Of a DNA stretch of 46,828 bases, positions 1 to 7,747 are shown piece after piece. Origin of the DNA: an uncultured Lachnospiraceae bacterium (lineage in GTDB: Bacteria > Bacillota > Clostridia > Lachnospirales > Lachnospiraceae); contig CASCGD010000012.1 in the NCBI GenBank assembly GCA_949132985.1, forward strand, positions 1-46,828. The letters run 5' to 3'. The notes under the pieces are model-generated. The model had not been told where the DNA came from, made no database searches, and was given only the letters and a program-made list of their open reading frames with translations. How positions within the stretch are numbered: position 1 is the first letter of the stretch; each line of letters begins with the position of its first letter. The position numbers and the translations under genes were made by a program.

Positions 1-500
1 CTGGAAGCCTGCAAAAACTCCCTCTGTTTTTCCTCTGGCACAGGCTGTTCCAGCAAAATGGCATTTACCATTTTAAGATTGCTGATTGGTGTTTTTACCT
101 GATGGGATATGTCGGAAATCAACTCCTGCAAATCAGCCCGCTCTTTCGCTATGCTCTCCCGGCTCTCCCGCAGAACGTCATAGAGTCGGGCCAGTCGGTA
201 ATTAATTTTGTAAAACAGATTTTCTTCTTCGTGCATTTGCTGCGGTGGTGCTGCTTTATTCAACATTTCGTCTATCGTTTGGCACAGGTTATCCGAGAAT
301 AGAACCAGCTTCCGGCGCACAAAGACCACGAAAAGGGCTGCACAGGAGAACACCGACAGAATAAACAGCAGACACAGCCACACGATTGCTGGATTTCTGG
401 CAAGAAGGTAAGCTAAAATAGTGGTCACAACGGAGAGCAGCCCTAAAAAAGCTGTCCCCACCGCGCATGCGCGGTTGATGGAAAATTTACCCTCACTCAC
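1..500 (-). CDS. Sensor histidine kinase, N-terminal part (cut by window edge)
   Basis: Membrane histidine kinase partner of the response regulator at 493-1179. The reading frame starts at a GTG at 498-500, overlapping the regulator's stop by 8 bases (AAAGTGAGTGA), so the two are translationally coupled. Visible in the first ~165 residues: two hydrophobic segments (about residues 12-35 and 40-62) with almost no extracellular loop between them, a helical linker, and an H-box with the sequence SDISHQVKTPISNL. The His is the expected phosphorylation site. The ATPase domain lies outside the window. Kinases with two close membrane helices and little sensor domain often sense through a neighbouring ABC transporter. 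That transporter would also lie outside the window, so this role is an inference. Confidence 0.88.
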   Translation of the reverse strand, partial: MSEGKFSINRACAVGTAFLGLLSVVTTILAYLLARNPAIVWLCLLFILSVFSCAALFVVFVRRKLVLFSDNLCQTIDEMLNKAAPPQQMHEEENLFYKINYRLARLYDVLRESRESIAKERADLQELISDISHQVKTPISNLKMVNAILLEQPVPEEKQREFLQAS

Positions 501-1179
501 TTTTTCGTCCTCCAATCCACATATAACCCATGCCATAGACGGTTCTGATATATTGCAGGCCGTCAGCTTCAATTTTCCCCCGGATGCGGCTGATCGCAAC
601 GGTCAATGCGTGTTCATCCACAAAGTTTGCATCTGCGTCCCACAGCTTTTCAAGAAGTACCTGCCGGGTCAGAACGGTTTGCGGATTTCCTGCCAGCAAC
701 TTTAACAAACGATATTCCATCGGTGTGAAAATAACCGGCTCCCCTGCGAGGGTCGCGGTCAATTCCGAAAAATTGACAGATAGTGTGCCGTCTGTGTAGC
801 AATCGCCGCCTGTCTGCTTCTGGATGCGGGCCAGCAGTGCTGAAACCTTCTTGCGGAATACGCTGATAGGAAACGGCTTTGTTACATAGTCGTCTGCTCC
901 CAACTCAAAGCCCTTTAGCATATCGCTTTCCATATCGTTTGCGGTCAGGAAAATCACGGCGGTATCTGGACGGCGCTCCTTGATTTTTGTGCAGAAGTCA
1001 AACCCGCTTCCATCAGGCAGGTTGACATCCAGCACAATCAAATCATAGTCCTGCGCTTCGCAGAGATTGACCGCCGCTGATTTTGACATAGCAGCGTCCA
1101 CGGTGTAGCCCGCTGACGATAAATTGTAGCAAAGGATATTGTTCAAAAGACGGTCATCCTCAACGACTAAAAGTCTCAT
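493..1179 (-). CDS. OmpR-family response regulator
   Basis: DNA-binding response regulator, 228 residues, full length for the OmpR/PhoB family. The N-terminal receiver domain (residues 1-115) starts MRLLVVEDD, with the phospho-acceptor Asp in the segment LIVLDVNLPDGSG and the conserved Lys in DDYVTKPF. The C-terminal winged helix (about 130-225) ends RTVYGMGYMW, the usual wing motif. The ATG at 1179 is preceded by GGAAGTGAAGCC, an acceptable ribosome binding site. It forms an operon with the downstream kinase. The target genes are not visible here. Confidence 0.93.
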   Translation of the reverse strand: MRLLVVEDDRLLNNILCYNLSSAGYTVDAAMSKSAAVNLCEAQDYDLIVLDVNLPDGSGFDFCTKIKERRPDTAVIFLTANDMESDMLKGFELGADDYVTKPFPISVFRKKVSALLARIQKQTGGDCYTDGTLSVNFSELTATLAGEPVIFTPMEYRLLKLLAGNPQTVLTRQVLLEKLWDADANFVDEHALTVAISRIRGKIEADGLQYIRTVYGMGYMWIGGRKSE

Positions 1180-1351
1180 GGCTTCACTTCCTTTCCTTTC
1201 ATAGGATCACACAAAACTGTCTGTCCATGGATATCCCTACGATCTTCTCTCCGCCAGCATTCGCTCATGAAAAGCTTTACGCCGTTGATATTTACAGCGG
1301 AGCACATCGGATCGTCCAAAATCAGGCCCCTCTAAGGTCTGCTTCTGATTT

Positions 1352-1900
1352 TCATTTAACCGGCGGCGGGGACGGGTTATCTACATGATACCATTCTCCC
1401 TCCACAAGCAGATAATTCTGATTTTTGCCGTTCATCACGTAGCAAAAAAACGAATCGTCTCCTTCTGTTGTCGTGAAATCATAAAACGCTCCGCCATCCG
1501 AATCCCCCGGCGCCTCTCCTTCTGCAAATGAAACAAAATGGCAGCGCAGACCAGCCAGCCATGCCCGCAGCGCATCCAGTTTTTCTCCCCTGACATCCCA
1601 TGTGACGCTTTTTCCCCCGTGAAAATAGCCAACCTCCACCGATGACACATGCCCCGGAATGTTTGCAGCGCCCGGGCGTTTTCGGAAGAACCAGCTCCCA
1701 CTCTGCGCACCGCAATCCCTGAATGCCGGTAATGGCAGCGCAAGAGCTACTGCGGCAATCACAACCACGGTGCAAAGGCACGCAGCCATGCAGTGCCTGA
1801 AGCGTCGCCGCCCTTTCCCGCCGCCGGGATTTGTTTGAGTCCTCTCATCAAATGCAGCGCCATCCCTGTCTGCCATTTCCGAAAAATTTTTCCTGCTCAT
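1352..1900 (-). CDS. Hypothetical exported or membrane-anchored protein
   Basis: Unrecognised protein of 182 residues. A basic, Gly-rich N-terminus (about 1-35) is followed by one hydrophobic segment near residues 38-58 (CMAACLCTVVVIAAVALALP), so it is probably anchored in the membrane or exported. The soluble remainder carries no motif I recognise and ends in a Pro-rich tail (NPSPPPVK). The ribosome binding site before the ATG at 1900 is weak (GCGGGTGTTTAC); an internal Met at residue 9 is a possible alternative start. A TATAAT box lies 36 bases upstream. It stands apart from the sigma-factor operon by a 180-base gap. Confidence 0.55.
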   Translation of the reverse strand: MSRKNFSEMADRDGAAFDERTQTNPGGGKGRRRFRHCMAACLCTVVVIAAVALALPLPAFRDCGAQSGSWFFRKRPGAANIPGHVSSVEVGYFHGGKSVTWDVRGEKLDALRAWLAGLRCHFVSFAEGEAPGDSDGGAFYDFTTTEGDDSFFCYVMNGKNQNYLLVEGEWYHVDNPSPPPVK

Positions 1901-1935
1901 GTAAACACCCGCTTTCTGCCTTTTCAGCCTTTACC

Positions 1936-1941
1936 ATTATA
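1936..1941 (-). promoter_or_regulatory. Putative -10 box for the hypothetical gene at 1352-1900
   Basis: Perfect TATAAT on the minus strand, 36 bases ahead of the start codon. No good -35 is visible 16-18 bases upstream, only a T-rich stretch. Confidence 0.4.
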
Positions 1942-2080
1942 TCTACGGTTTTGGCCAGAAAAACTACGGGATTATCGGAATTAATGAAAAACCTTCAAAT
2001 GTGTCGATGGTAAGGATGAGCGTTTGGCACAAGGATCTTCTATCATCATTTTAGGTGCAGAGATGAAATGATGGACACGG

Positions 2081-2995
2081 TCAATATACGTTTCCGGGCG
2101 TGAGAAGCGACCCCGTGGGATTAAAATCCACCTCCGTGACCTCGCAGGGAATTTTTTTTCCATCCACCTTAATTTTCAGCTTCGGCCGCTCCTTTGAGGA
2201 AGCGGTAATGCACAGCAGCGAACCGGTGTCGCCTGTGCGCTCCAGATCAACGCCCAAAACTTTGCCGAAAAAGCCGCCGGACATGCCAAGCCCCTTGTTT
2301 GCAGAATTTCCTGTACCGGGGGCATAGACCAGATAAAAATACTCATTTTCCATCTCTCCATAATGGCTGTAGCACAGCGCCCAGGCACGCTCACTCTCCG
2401 ATTTCAGACCATCCAGCCACGCCTGAACTTCTTCCTTCTCCTCACGCGGCGCCTGCTCCTCAAAATAATCCTCTATGGAAATATCCATCATTCCGGCTAC
2501 TCCGCTCACTGTACTATGAACCGAATACGAGAAAAGACCCGCGGAAATCAGAAAAACCGGCACCGCAATGATCAACACAAGAATTTTCCAAAGTGCTTTG
2601 TCCGCGTGCCGCACAGGAGGCACTATATCATCCTGCCGCCCGGAAAGCGGTGCTGCGCACCGCGGGCAGACCATCCAATCCGCTTCCTGGGGAAACCCGC
2701 AATTTTCGCAGGCAGGCCGCAGCTTTGCACCGCATTTTGGACAGACGACAAATTCCTCCGTCACCCGCTCCCCGCAGCGCGCACACGTCATGTCTGAGTG
2801 ATTCCCCCGCACGAACAGATAGATGATAAACCCGATCAGCGACGGTGCGACCACCGCTATCACGGTCCACAAAACAGCGTTCATCCCCCGCCGCTTTGCA
2901 TCGCGGTAGACATACACCCCGATCCCGATCGGAAGTACCAGAAAAACTGCCAGTAAAAGCAGACCTAAGAAAATCAAATTACTTGTGATACTCAT
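2081..2995 (-). CDS. Membrane protein with PLDc_N-like anchor and two zinc ribbons
   Basis: A 304-residue membrane protein. Order: membrane helix (about 5-30), the segment VYVYRDAKRRGMNAVLWT plus a second helix (about 40-62) resembling the PLDc_N membrane anchor, then two zinc ribbons (CARCGERVTEEFVVCPKCG and CENCGFPQEADWMVCPRC, four CxxC motifs at about residues 70-118). A third membrane helix (about 135-158) and a soluble, acidic C-terminal domain of unknown role follow. The start ATG at 2995 has a strong AGGAGGG site. It is the third gene of an ECF sigma operon (sigma factor, small membrane protein, this gene), so a role in sensing or in restraining the sigma factor is possible but only inferred. 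Confidence 0.7.
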   Translation of the reverse strand: MSITSNLIFLGLLLLAVFLVLPIGIGVYVYRDAKRRGMNAVLWTVIAVVAPSLIGFIIYLFVRGNHSDMTCARCGERVTEEFVVCPKCGAKLRPACENCGFPQEADWMVCPRCAAPLSGRQDDIVPPVRHADKALWKILVLIIAVPVFLISAGLFSYSVHSTVSGVAGMMDISIEDYFEEQAPREEKEEVQAWLDGLKSESERAWALCYSHYGEMENEYFYLVYAPGTGNSANKGLGMSGGFFGKVLGVDLERTGDTGSLLCITASSKERPKLKIKVDGKKIPCEVTEVDFNPTGSLLTPGNVY

Positions 2996-3020
2996 ACCCT
3001 AACCCTCCTGATTTCTATAA

Positions 3021-3066
3021 AAAAGCGCCACTCACAAAGCTCACGGTATTTCATCGGAAAGCATCC
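3021..3066 (-). repeat. Dispersed intergenic repeat, family 1, copy 1
   Basis: Minus-strand sequence containing GATGCTTTCCGATGAAAT followed by GTGAGC. It sits directly after the stop of the 93-residue gene and aligns with two other intergenic stretches in this window (7521-7560 and 21188-21231). This copy ends in a T run and may serve as a weak terminator. Confidence 0.45.
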
Positions 3067-3347
3067 TAAAAAGTGCTCCGCATATTACCTTCCTGCGCAT
3101 AAATGATCGTGATTACCCCGCTGCCTGCGATGGAAACAGCCACATAACCGAAACAGGCCGCTCCGAAAATCGGAGACACCGCAAACAGCCCGATGCCGAT
3201 CAGTGCCATTACCACCTGTGACAAAACAGCCGCCAAGGCAAGCATGATCATCTCTCCTCGCACGTTTCTGCGCCGCTGCTCTTCCCTCAACATATTTTCG
3301 TTTAATGCAGGCGGCATATACCGCTCAAAATCGTAAATCTGTCTCAT
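3066..3347 (-). CDS. Small two-helix membrane protein of the ECF sigma operon
   Basis: A 93-residue protein with a charged cytoplasmic N-terminus (about 1-32, containing LREEQRRRNVRGE) and two hydrophobic segments (about 33-56 and 60-84). Its ATG overlaps the end of the upstream sigma factor gene by 23 bases, which implies translational coupling. A small membrane protein coupled to an ECF sigma factor is often the anti-sigma factor. No recognised anti-sigma domain such as the zinc-binding ZAS motif is visible, so that role is only inferred from position. Confidence 0.65.
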   Translation of the reverse strand: MRQIYDFERYMPPALNENMLREEQRRRNVRGEMIMLALAAVLSQVVMALIGIGLFAVSPIFGAACFGYVAVSIAGSGVITIIYAQEGNMRSTF

Positions 3348-3819
3348 TGAGTACCTCCTTCAAGCACCTGCGCGCTTTGTTTAAACGGGATTTTACCGTT
3401 CCCTGCGGAATATCCAAAGCCGCGGCCGTCGCAGCGATATCCATGCCGTGAAAGTAAAATAAAATCACTGCAAGCTTAAGCTTTTCCGGCAAACGCCCGA
3501 TGGCGTCATAGAGCTCCGTGTAATCCTCCTTTTGCGGCGCGGACACGGATTCCAGGATCAAGTCCTGCCTTTCGCCGTCAGAGAAGCTTAAGAAAGGACT
3601 GCGCATGGCACGCCTTAGCGCATTCCGATATGTATTGACGCAGATTTGCGTCAGCCATGGCTCAAACTCCCTTTGCGGATCATAATGTGAAATATTTTTT
3701 ACCACCTTCAACCAGGTGTCCTGATACAGATCGTCTGCGTCAGCCGGATTCAGGCAAAGAGAGTGGCAGAGTCCGTACAGCCGTCTTCCGTATTGCCTGA
3801 TATACTGATCGATCAACAC
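3325..3819 (-). CDS. ECF-type RNA polymerase sigma factor
   Basis: Sigma-70 family factor of the extracytoplasmic-function class. Region 2 reads LCLNPADADDLYQDTWLKVVKN and region 4 ends in DIPQGTVKSRLNKARRCL, the helix-turn-helix that reads the -35 element. I place the start at the GTG at 3819 because GGAGG lies 7 bases upstream, giving 164 residues, normal for the class; the frame is open 29 codons further upstream. It heads an operon with the overlapping 93-residue membrane protein and the zinc-ribbon protein. A candidate self-recognised promoter lies at 3945-3973. Confidence 0.9.
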   Translation of the reverse strand: MLIDQYIRQYGRRLYGLCHSLCLNPADADDLYQDTWLKVVKNISHYDPQREFEPWLTQICVNTYRNALRRAMRSPFLSFSDGERQDLILESVSAPQKEDYTELYDAIGRLPEKLKLAVILFYFHGMDIAATAAALDIPQGTVKSRLNKARRCLKEVLNETDLRF

Positions 3820-3944
3820 TGCACCACCTCCTGTCTGCCGGATCATTCCCCGCACTGTAAACCGCCCGCCAATTCTGACATTTATCAATCCGCAAATACC
3901 GGTCACTATGCCAAATCTATCCCTGTTTTTTATCCTTCACTTAC

Positions 3945-3973
3945 ATATACAATCCATTGCATAAAAAGGTTCA
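3945..3973 (-). promoter_or_regulatory. Putative ECF-sigma autoregulatory promoter
   Basis: Minus strand: TGAACC (3968-3973), 17-base spacer starting TTTTTATG, then GTATAT (3945-3950). A -35 containing AACC followed by a T run is typical of ECF-dependent promoters, which suggests that the downstream sigma factor controls its own operon. The spacing and the AACC are seen; the autoregulation is inferred. Confidence 0.45.
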
Positions 3974-4016
3974 TTCTGTTTTCAGGCATATCTGCTTCCC
4001 CATTGCTTGCGGAAAT

Positions 4017-4071
4017 TAAAAAAAGGAAGCTGCCGCTTTGCGAAATCTGATTCGCCCGGACGACAGCCTCC
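4017..4071 (-). terminator. Rho-independent terminator of the radical SAM gene
   Basis: Minus strand: 11-base arm GGAGGCTGTCG (4061-4071) pairs with CGGCAGCTTCC (4025-4035), with a smaller inner hairpin, followed by eight T residues (4017-4024). Confidence 0.8.
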
Positions 4072-4142
4072 TGTCATATTCATGCTGTTTTTCAGATGAT
4101 CCACCAAGATACAAATGAGCGCCCGCTGCCCGCAAAAATCCG

Positions 4143-5129
4143 TCAGCAGCGGTAAGGCTTCCCGTTTTTCATGCGGGGCACAAACCCGGCACCCTCGTCC
4201 CACGCTCTGCACATATCGGCAATGCAGTCCCAGGAAAATCCCACATCCTGATCCTGGTTGTTGCGGCAACGCTCGACTCCGGAATTACAGTCAATGACTG
4301 AAAAGTGATAGCCCTTTTTCATGCATTCCTCCATGATGTCATAGGTCATCCCATTGTCATAGAGATGATAAAAATAATCTTTGTAGGCCACATAGTCATC
4401 GCCCGGAAGCAGCCGTTCCATTGCATCCCAGTTGTACTCCGTCAAATGAAGCTCAATCAGATCCAGATGGTCAAGCCCCAGCTCCTCCAGCACGGGAAGC
4501 CGTTCCATAATCGCATCCCTGTTCGGCGGATAGGCCGGCTCCTCCACGGTCACAATCATGCCCCGCTCCTTCGCGGCGCGCATGTGCGCATAAACCTCAT
4601 CGGAAAAGCCGCTCGCCGACCAGTGGAAACGCACCTCCTGAACACCGGTACGCTGCAGGCGCTCCAGCATCGCATCATCCGCCAAAATCCCGTTCGTGTA
4701 GACAAACGTATAGGGATTGATGTTTTTTGCCCTAATCAACGGCATAAGCTGTTCCATGTAGCGCTCAAACATATCCATATATAACAGCGTTTCCCCGGAT
4801 GAGCAAAGCGATACAATCGCCGGACGGTAGTTTTCGAACTGCGTGAGCTTGTACTTTGTTATTTCCAGCTCCTTCTTTTCCTGCTCCTCACTCAGAAGAA
4901 TCTCCTCCCGCGTCGGATTGTAGTAGCAATAAGGGCAGCGGCACATGCACTGGGTCCCGTGAAAAAGATTGACGGACTGCTCCCCGGAAAAACAGTCCCG
5001 ACAGCCAAAAGAAATTTTCCCGTAATGGAAGCAGTGACCGTTTGCATGAAGCGCGGCCCCAATCGCAAGCAATTCTTTCTGGCGCTTAAATTTTTTTTCT
5101 AAAATTTCCTGATACGTTGCAACTCTCAT
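4143..5129 (-). CDS. Radical SAM protein, Cys-rich, function unknown
   Basis: A 328-residue radical SAM enzyme. The cluster-binding motif is CMCRCPYC at residues 61-68: C61, C65 and C68 give the canonical CX3CX2C, with an extra Cys at 63. Further Cys residues precede it (C33, C43, C46, in HCFHYGKISFGCRDC) and follow it (in DCNSGVERC). They could ligate an auxiliary cluster or zinc. The stretch SLCSSGETLLY is a plausible SAM-binding GGE-like motif. ATG at 5129 follows AGAGGTTCT. It lies 167 bases downstream of nrdD copy 1, on the same strand, but is much longer than the usual NrdG activase (about 150-200 residues) and does not look like it. It ends before a strong terminator. Confidence 0.8.
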   Translation of the reverse strand: MRVATYQEILEKKFKRQKELLAIGAALHANGHCFHYGKISFGCRDCFSGEQSVNLFHGTQCMCRCPYCYYNPTREEILLSEEQEKKELEITKYKLTQFENYRPAIVSLCSSGETLLYMDMFERYMEQLMPLIRAKNINPYTFVYTNGILADDAMLERLQRTGVQEVRFHWSASGFSDEVYAHMRAAKERGMIVTVEEPAYPPNRDAIMERLPVLEELGLDHLDLIELHLTEYNWDAMERLLPGDDYVAYKDYFYHLYDNGMTYDIMEECMKKGYHFSVIDCNSGVERCRNNQDQDVGFSWDCIADMCRAWDEGAGFVPRMKNGKPYRC

Positions 5130-5296
5130 AGAACCTCTGTTTAAACCTTTCTGACGTAAAATTCATTGCTCTTTAACCGCCATAGTAACATAACTGCCTC
5201 AGTCCTTCACGTGCCAAATCACGCGCGGCCGCACTGCAAACCGTTTCAAAAAGTATGCGTATCTGCGGAATGGTACCGCGCCCTGCACGCCTGAGA

Positions 5297-7486
5297 TCAC
5301 TCTCCCGAAAGATGCAGTACCCGCTCCGCAATCTCCTGGGTGCGTCCCTGATTCCAGAACTGCGTGCCAATATAGCCGCAGGTACGTCTGGCCACAAACA
5401 GCTTGCTCTGGTCCCGGTTTCCGCAGTTCGGGCACTCCCATACAAGCTTGCCCGCGTCATCCTTCACGATTTTGATTTCCCCGTCGTAGCTGCAGCACTC
5501 GCAGAAATCACTTTTTGTATTTAATTCGGCATACATAATATTATCGTAAATATATTTCATCACGTCCAGCACAGCCGCAATATTCTGCTGCATGTTCGGC
5601 ACCTCAATGTAGCTGATGGCACCGCCCGGAGAAAGCTTCTGAAACTCCGACTCAAATTTCAGCTTGGAGAACGCATCGATCTTCTCCGCCACATGGACGT
5701 GATAGCTGTTCGTAATATAATTTTTATCCGTCACGCCGGGAATGATGCCGTAACGGCGCTGCAGGCATTTCGCAAATTTGTAGGTCGTGGACTCCATCGG
5801 CGTCCCGTAGACAGAATAGCTGATATTCTCAGCAGCCTTCCACTGGGCGCACTTATCATTCAGCTTTTGCATAACGGCCAGCGCAAAGGGCTTAGCCTCA
5901 GGGTCGGTATGGCTCTTTCCGGTCATGCGCACACACATCTCATAGAGTCCCGCGTAGCCCAGCGAGATCGTCGAATAACCCCCGTAGAGCAACCTGTCGA
6001 TGACTTCTCCCTTTTTCAGGCGCGCCAGCGCACCGTACTGCCACAAAATCGGCGCCACATCGGAGGGCGTTCCAAGCAGCCGCTCATGGCGGCAGCGCAG
6101 CGCCCGGTGACACAGCTCCAGACGCTCCTCCAAAATCTCCCAGAAGCGATCCGTATCGCCCTCGGAAGCGCACGCCACATCCACCAGATTGATCGTGACC
6201 ACGCCCTGATTAAAGCGACCGTAAAACTTATGGCTTCCGTCCTCGTTTTTCTGGCTCTCCTCAACCGTCAGAAACGAACGGCAGCCCATACACGTATACA
6301 CATTTCCTTTTTTCAGCTCCCGCATCATCTTCGCAGAAATATAATCCGGCACCAGACGCTTTGCGGAGCACTTTGCCGCAAGCTTTGTCAGCTCATGGTA
6401 TTTGGAGCCCTCGTGAACATTGTCCTCATCCAGAACATAGATGAGCTTCGGGAAAGCCGGCGTAATCCAGACACCCTTCTCATTTTTGACGCCCTGCATC
6501 CGCTGCTTTAACGTCTCCTCGATGATCGCGGCAAGGTCGTCGCGCATGCGTCCCTCCTCCACCTCGTCCAAATACATGAAGACCGTTACAAACGGTGACT
6601 GCCCGTTACAGGTCATAAGCGTATTCAGCTGATACTGAATGATCTGAATACCCTGCTGCACCTCCAGCGCCAGCCGCCGCTCGGTCACGCGGTCAATGAC
6701 CGCTGCATCCATAGAGTCGCCGCTCTCCAGGCGCTCCTTCTCAACCTCACGGCGAATCTTCTTGCGGCTGATGTCCACAAAGGGAGCCAGATGCGCCAGC
6801 GAAAAAGACTGGCCGCCATACTGGTTGGAGGCCACCTGCGCCACGATCTGTGTCGTCACATTGCATGCGGTGGAAAAGCTGTGCGGTCGCTCGATGAGTG
6901 TTCCGTTGATGATCGTTCCGTTTGTCAGCATATCCTCAAGATTGATCAGATCACAATTGTGCTCCTTCTGCGCATAGTAATCCATATCGTGAAAATGGAT
7001 CACACCCTCCTCATGCGCCCGGATAATCTCCTCCGGGAGCAGAATACGGCTGCTTAAGTCCTTGCTGACCTCACCCGCCATATAATCCCGCTGAGTGGAG
7101 TTGATGACCGGATTCTTGTTGGAATTTTCCTGCTTAACCTCCTCATTGATGCGCTCAAGCAGCGCTAAAATGCCGTTATCCGTGGAATTCGCCTTGCGCG
7201 CCAGCTCCCGCGTATAGCGATAGCGCACATACTTCTGCGCCACCTCATAGCCGCGCATCTGCATGATGCCCTTCTCGACCATGTCCTGAATCTCCTCCAC
7301 ATTCACCGTATGCAGAGACTCCGACACCTGATCCTTTACACTCTTAGCGATCGCCTGAACCTGACACTCGCTCATCTGATAAATATCGCCTACCTCGCGG
7401 TTTGCCTTGCAGATCGCCGCCACGATCTTTTCCTCCGCAAAGTCTACCTCTTTTCCGTCTCTTTTGATAATCTTGTAATTTTCCAT
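5297..7486 (-). CDS. nrdD: Anaerobic ribonucleoside-triphosphate reductase, copy 1
   Basis: Class III ribonucleotide reductase, 729 residues, making deoxynucleotides without oxygen by glycyl radical chemistry. It has an N-terminal ATP-cone (about 1-95, from IIKRDGKEVDF) for allosteric control. The C-terminal zinc site has two Cys pairs (CECC and CPNCGNRD). The glycyl radical site RTCGYIG has Gly704 as the likely radical residue. The ATG at 7486 follows GGGGAAAAGAA; an in-frame TTG lies five codons upstream. Paralogous to the gene at 9919-12123. No nrdG activase is visible in the window. Two NrdR-like boxes at 7614-7661 suggest repression by NrdR. Confidence 0.96.
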   Translation of the reverse strand: MENYKIIKRDGKEVDFAEEKIVAAICKANREVGDIYQMSECQVQAIAKSVKDQVSESLHTVNVEEIQDMVEKGIMQMRGYEVAQKYVRYRYTRELARKANSTDNGILALLERINEEVKQENSNKNPVINSTQRDYMAGEVSKDLSSRILLPEEIIRAHEEGVIHFHDMDYYAQKEHNCDLINLEDMLTNGTIINGTLIERPHSFSTACNVTTQIVAQVASNQYGGQSFSLAHLAPFVDISRKKIRREVEKERLESGDSMDAAVIDRVTERRLALEVQQGIQIIQYQLNTLMTCNGQSPFVTVFMYLDEVEEGRMRDDLAAIIEETLKQRMQGVKNEKGVWITPAFPKLIYVLDEDNVHEGSKYHELTKLAAKCSAKRLVPDYISAKMMRELKKGNVYTCMGCRSFLTVEESQKNEDGSHKFYGRFNQGVVTINLVDVACASEGDTDRFWEILEERLELCHRALRCRHERLLGTPSDVAPILWQYGALARLKKGEVIDRLLYGGYSTISLGYAGLYEMCVRMTGKSHTDPEAKPFALAVMQKLNDKCAQWKAAENISYSVYGTPMESTTYKFAKCLQRRYGIIPGVTDKNYITNSYHVHVAEKIDAFSKLKFESEFQKLSPGGAISYIEVPNMQQNIAAVLDVMKYIYDNIMYAELNTKSDFCECCSYDGEIKIVKDDAGKLVWECPNCGNRDQSKLFVARRTCGYIGTQFWNQGRTQEIAERVLHLSGE

Positions 7487-7520
7487 TTCTTTTCCCCGCA
7501 AATGTGATAATTCTAAAGCA

Positions 7521-7560
7521 GCGCCCGTCTCCGCTCACAAGCATTCCGTCGGAAGGTATT
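7521..7560 (-). repeat. Dispersed intergenic repeat, family 1, copy 3
   Basis: Leader of nrdD copy 1. Minus-strand CTTCCGACGGAATGC is followed by GTGAGC and ACGGGCGC, matching the copies at 3021-3066 and 21188-21231 with scattered differences. Confidence 0.4.
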
Positions 7561-7613
7561 CTCATAAATGCTTTACATGTTTCCTTCCTCACCTCCGGTA
7601 TGGCAAATTTTTC

Positions 7614-7661
7614 ATACCAGATTTTGTTATTTCACGCATCTTCCACTACCAGATGTAGTGT
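7614..7661 (-). promoter_or_regulatory. Paired NrdR-like boxes in the nrdD copy 1 promoter
   Basis: Minus strand: box A ACACTACATCTGGTAG (7646-7661) and box B TAACAAAATCTGGTAT (7614-7629), 32 bases centre to centre. Both share ATCTGGTA. By my count, box A matches 11 of 16 positions of the published NrdR consensus ACACWATATATWGTGT. A -10-like TATAGT lies just upstream (revcomp of 7670-7675). NrdR normally binds such pairs about three helical turns apart. The spacing equals that of the nrdD copy 2 promoter. Confidence 0.7.
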
Positions 7662-7747
7662 TAACACTTACTATAGACGATATTGGGGCAAAATGGAAGC
7701 CCTTTTTTGAAATATTTTGAAAAAATCCACTTTCTCTTTTCATACGC

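Larger units (their letters stand above)
3820..4142. other. 323-base intergenic region: terminator plus ECF-type promoter
   Basis: It holds the strong terminator of the radical SAM gene (4017-4071) and a TGAACC/GTATAT promoter for the sigma operon (3945-3973). The rest is AT-rich leader, and I see no gene in it. Confidence 0.6.

Noticed and set aside
5173-5460. 95-codon minus-strand frame overlapping the nrdD copy 1 end
   Set aside because: It overlaps the conserved C-terminus of NrdD in another frame. The 167-base gap alone is too short, and there is no start with a ribosome site in it.
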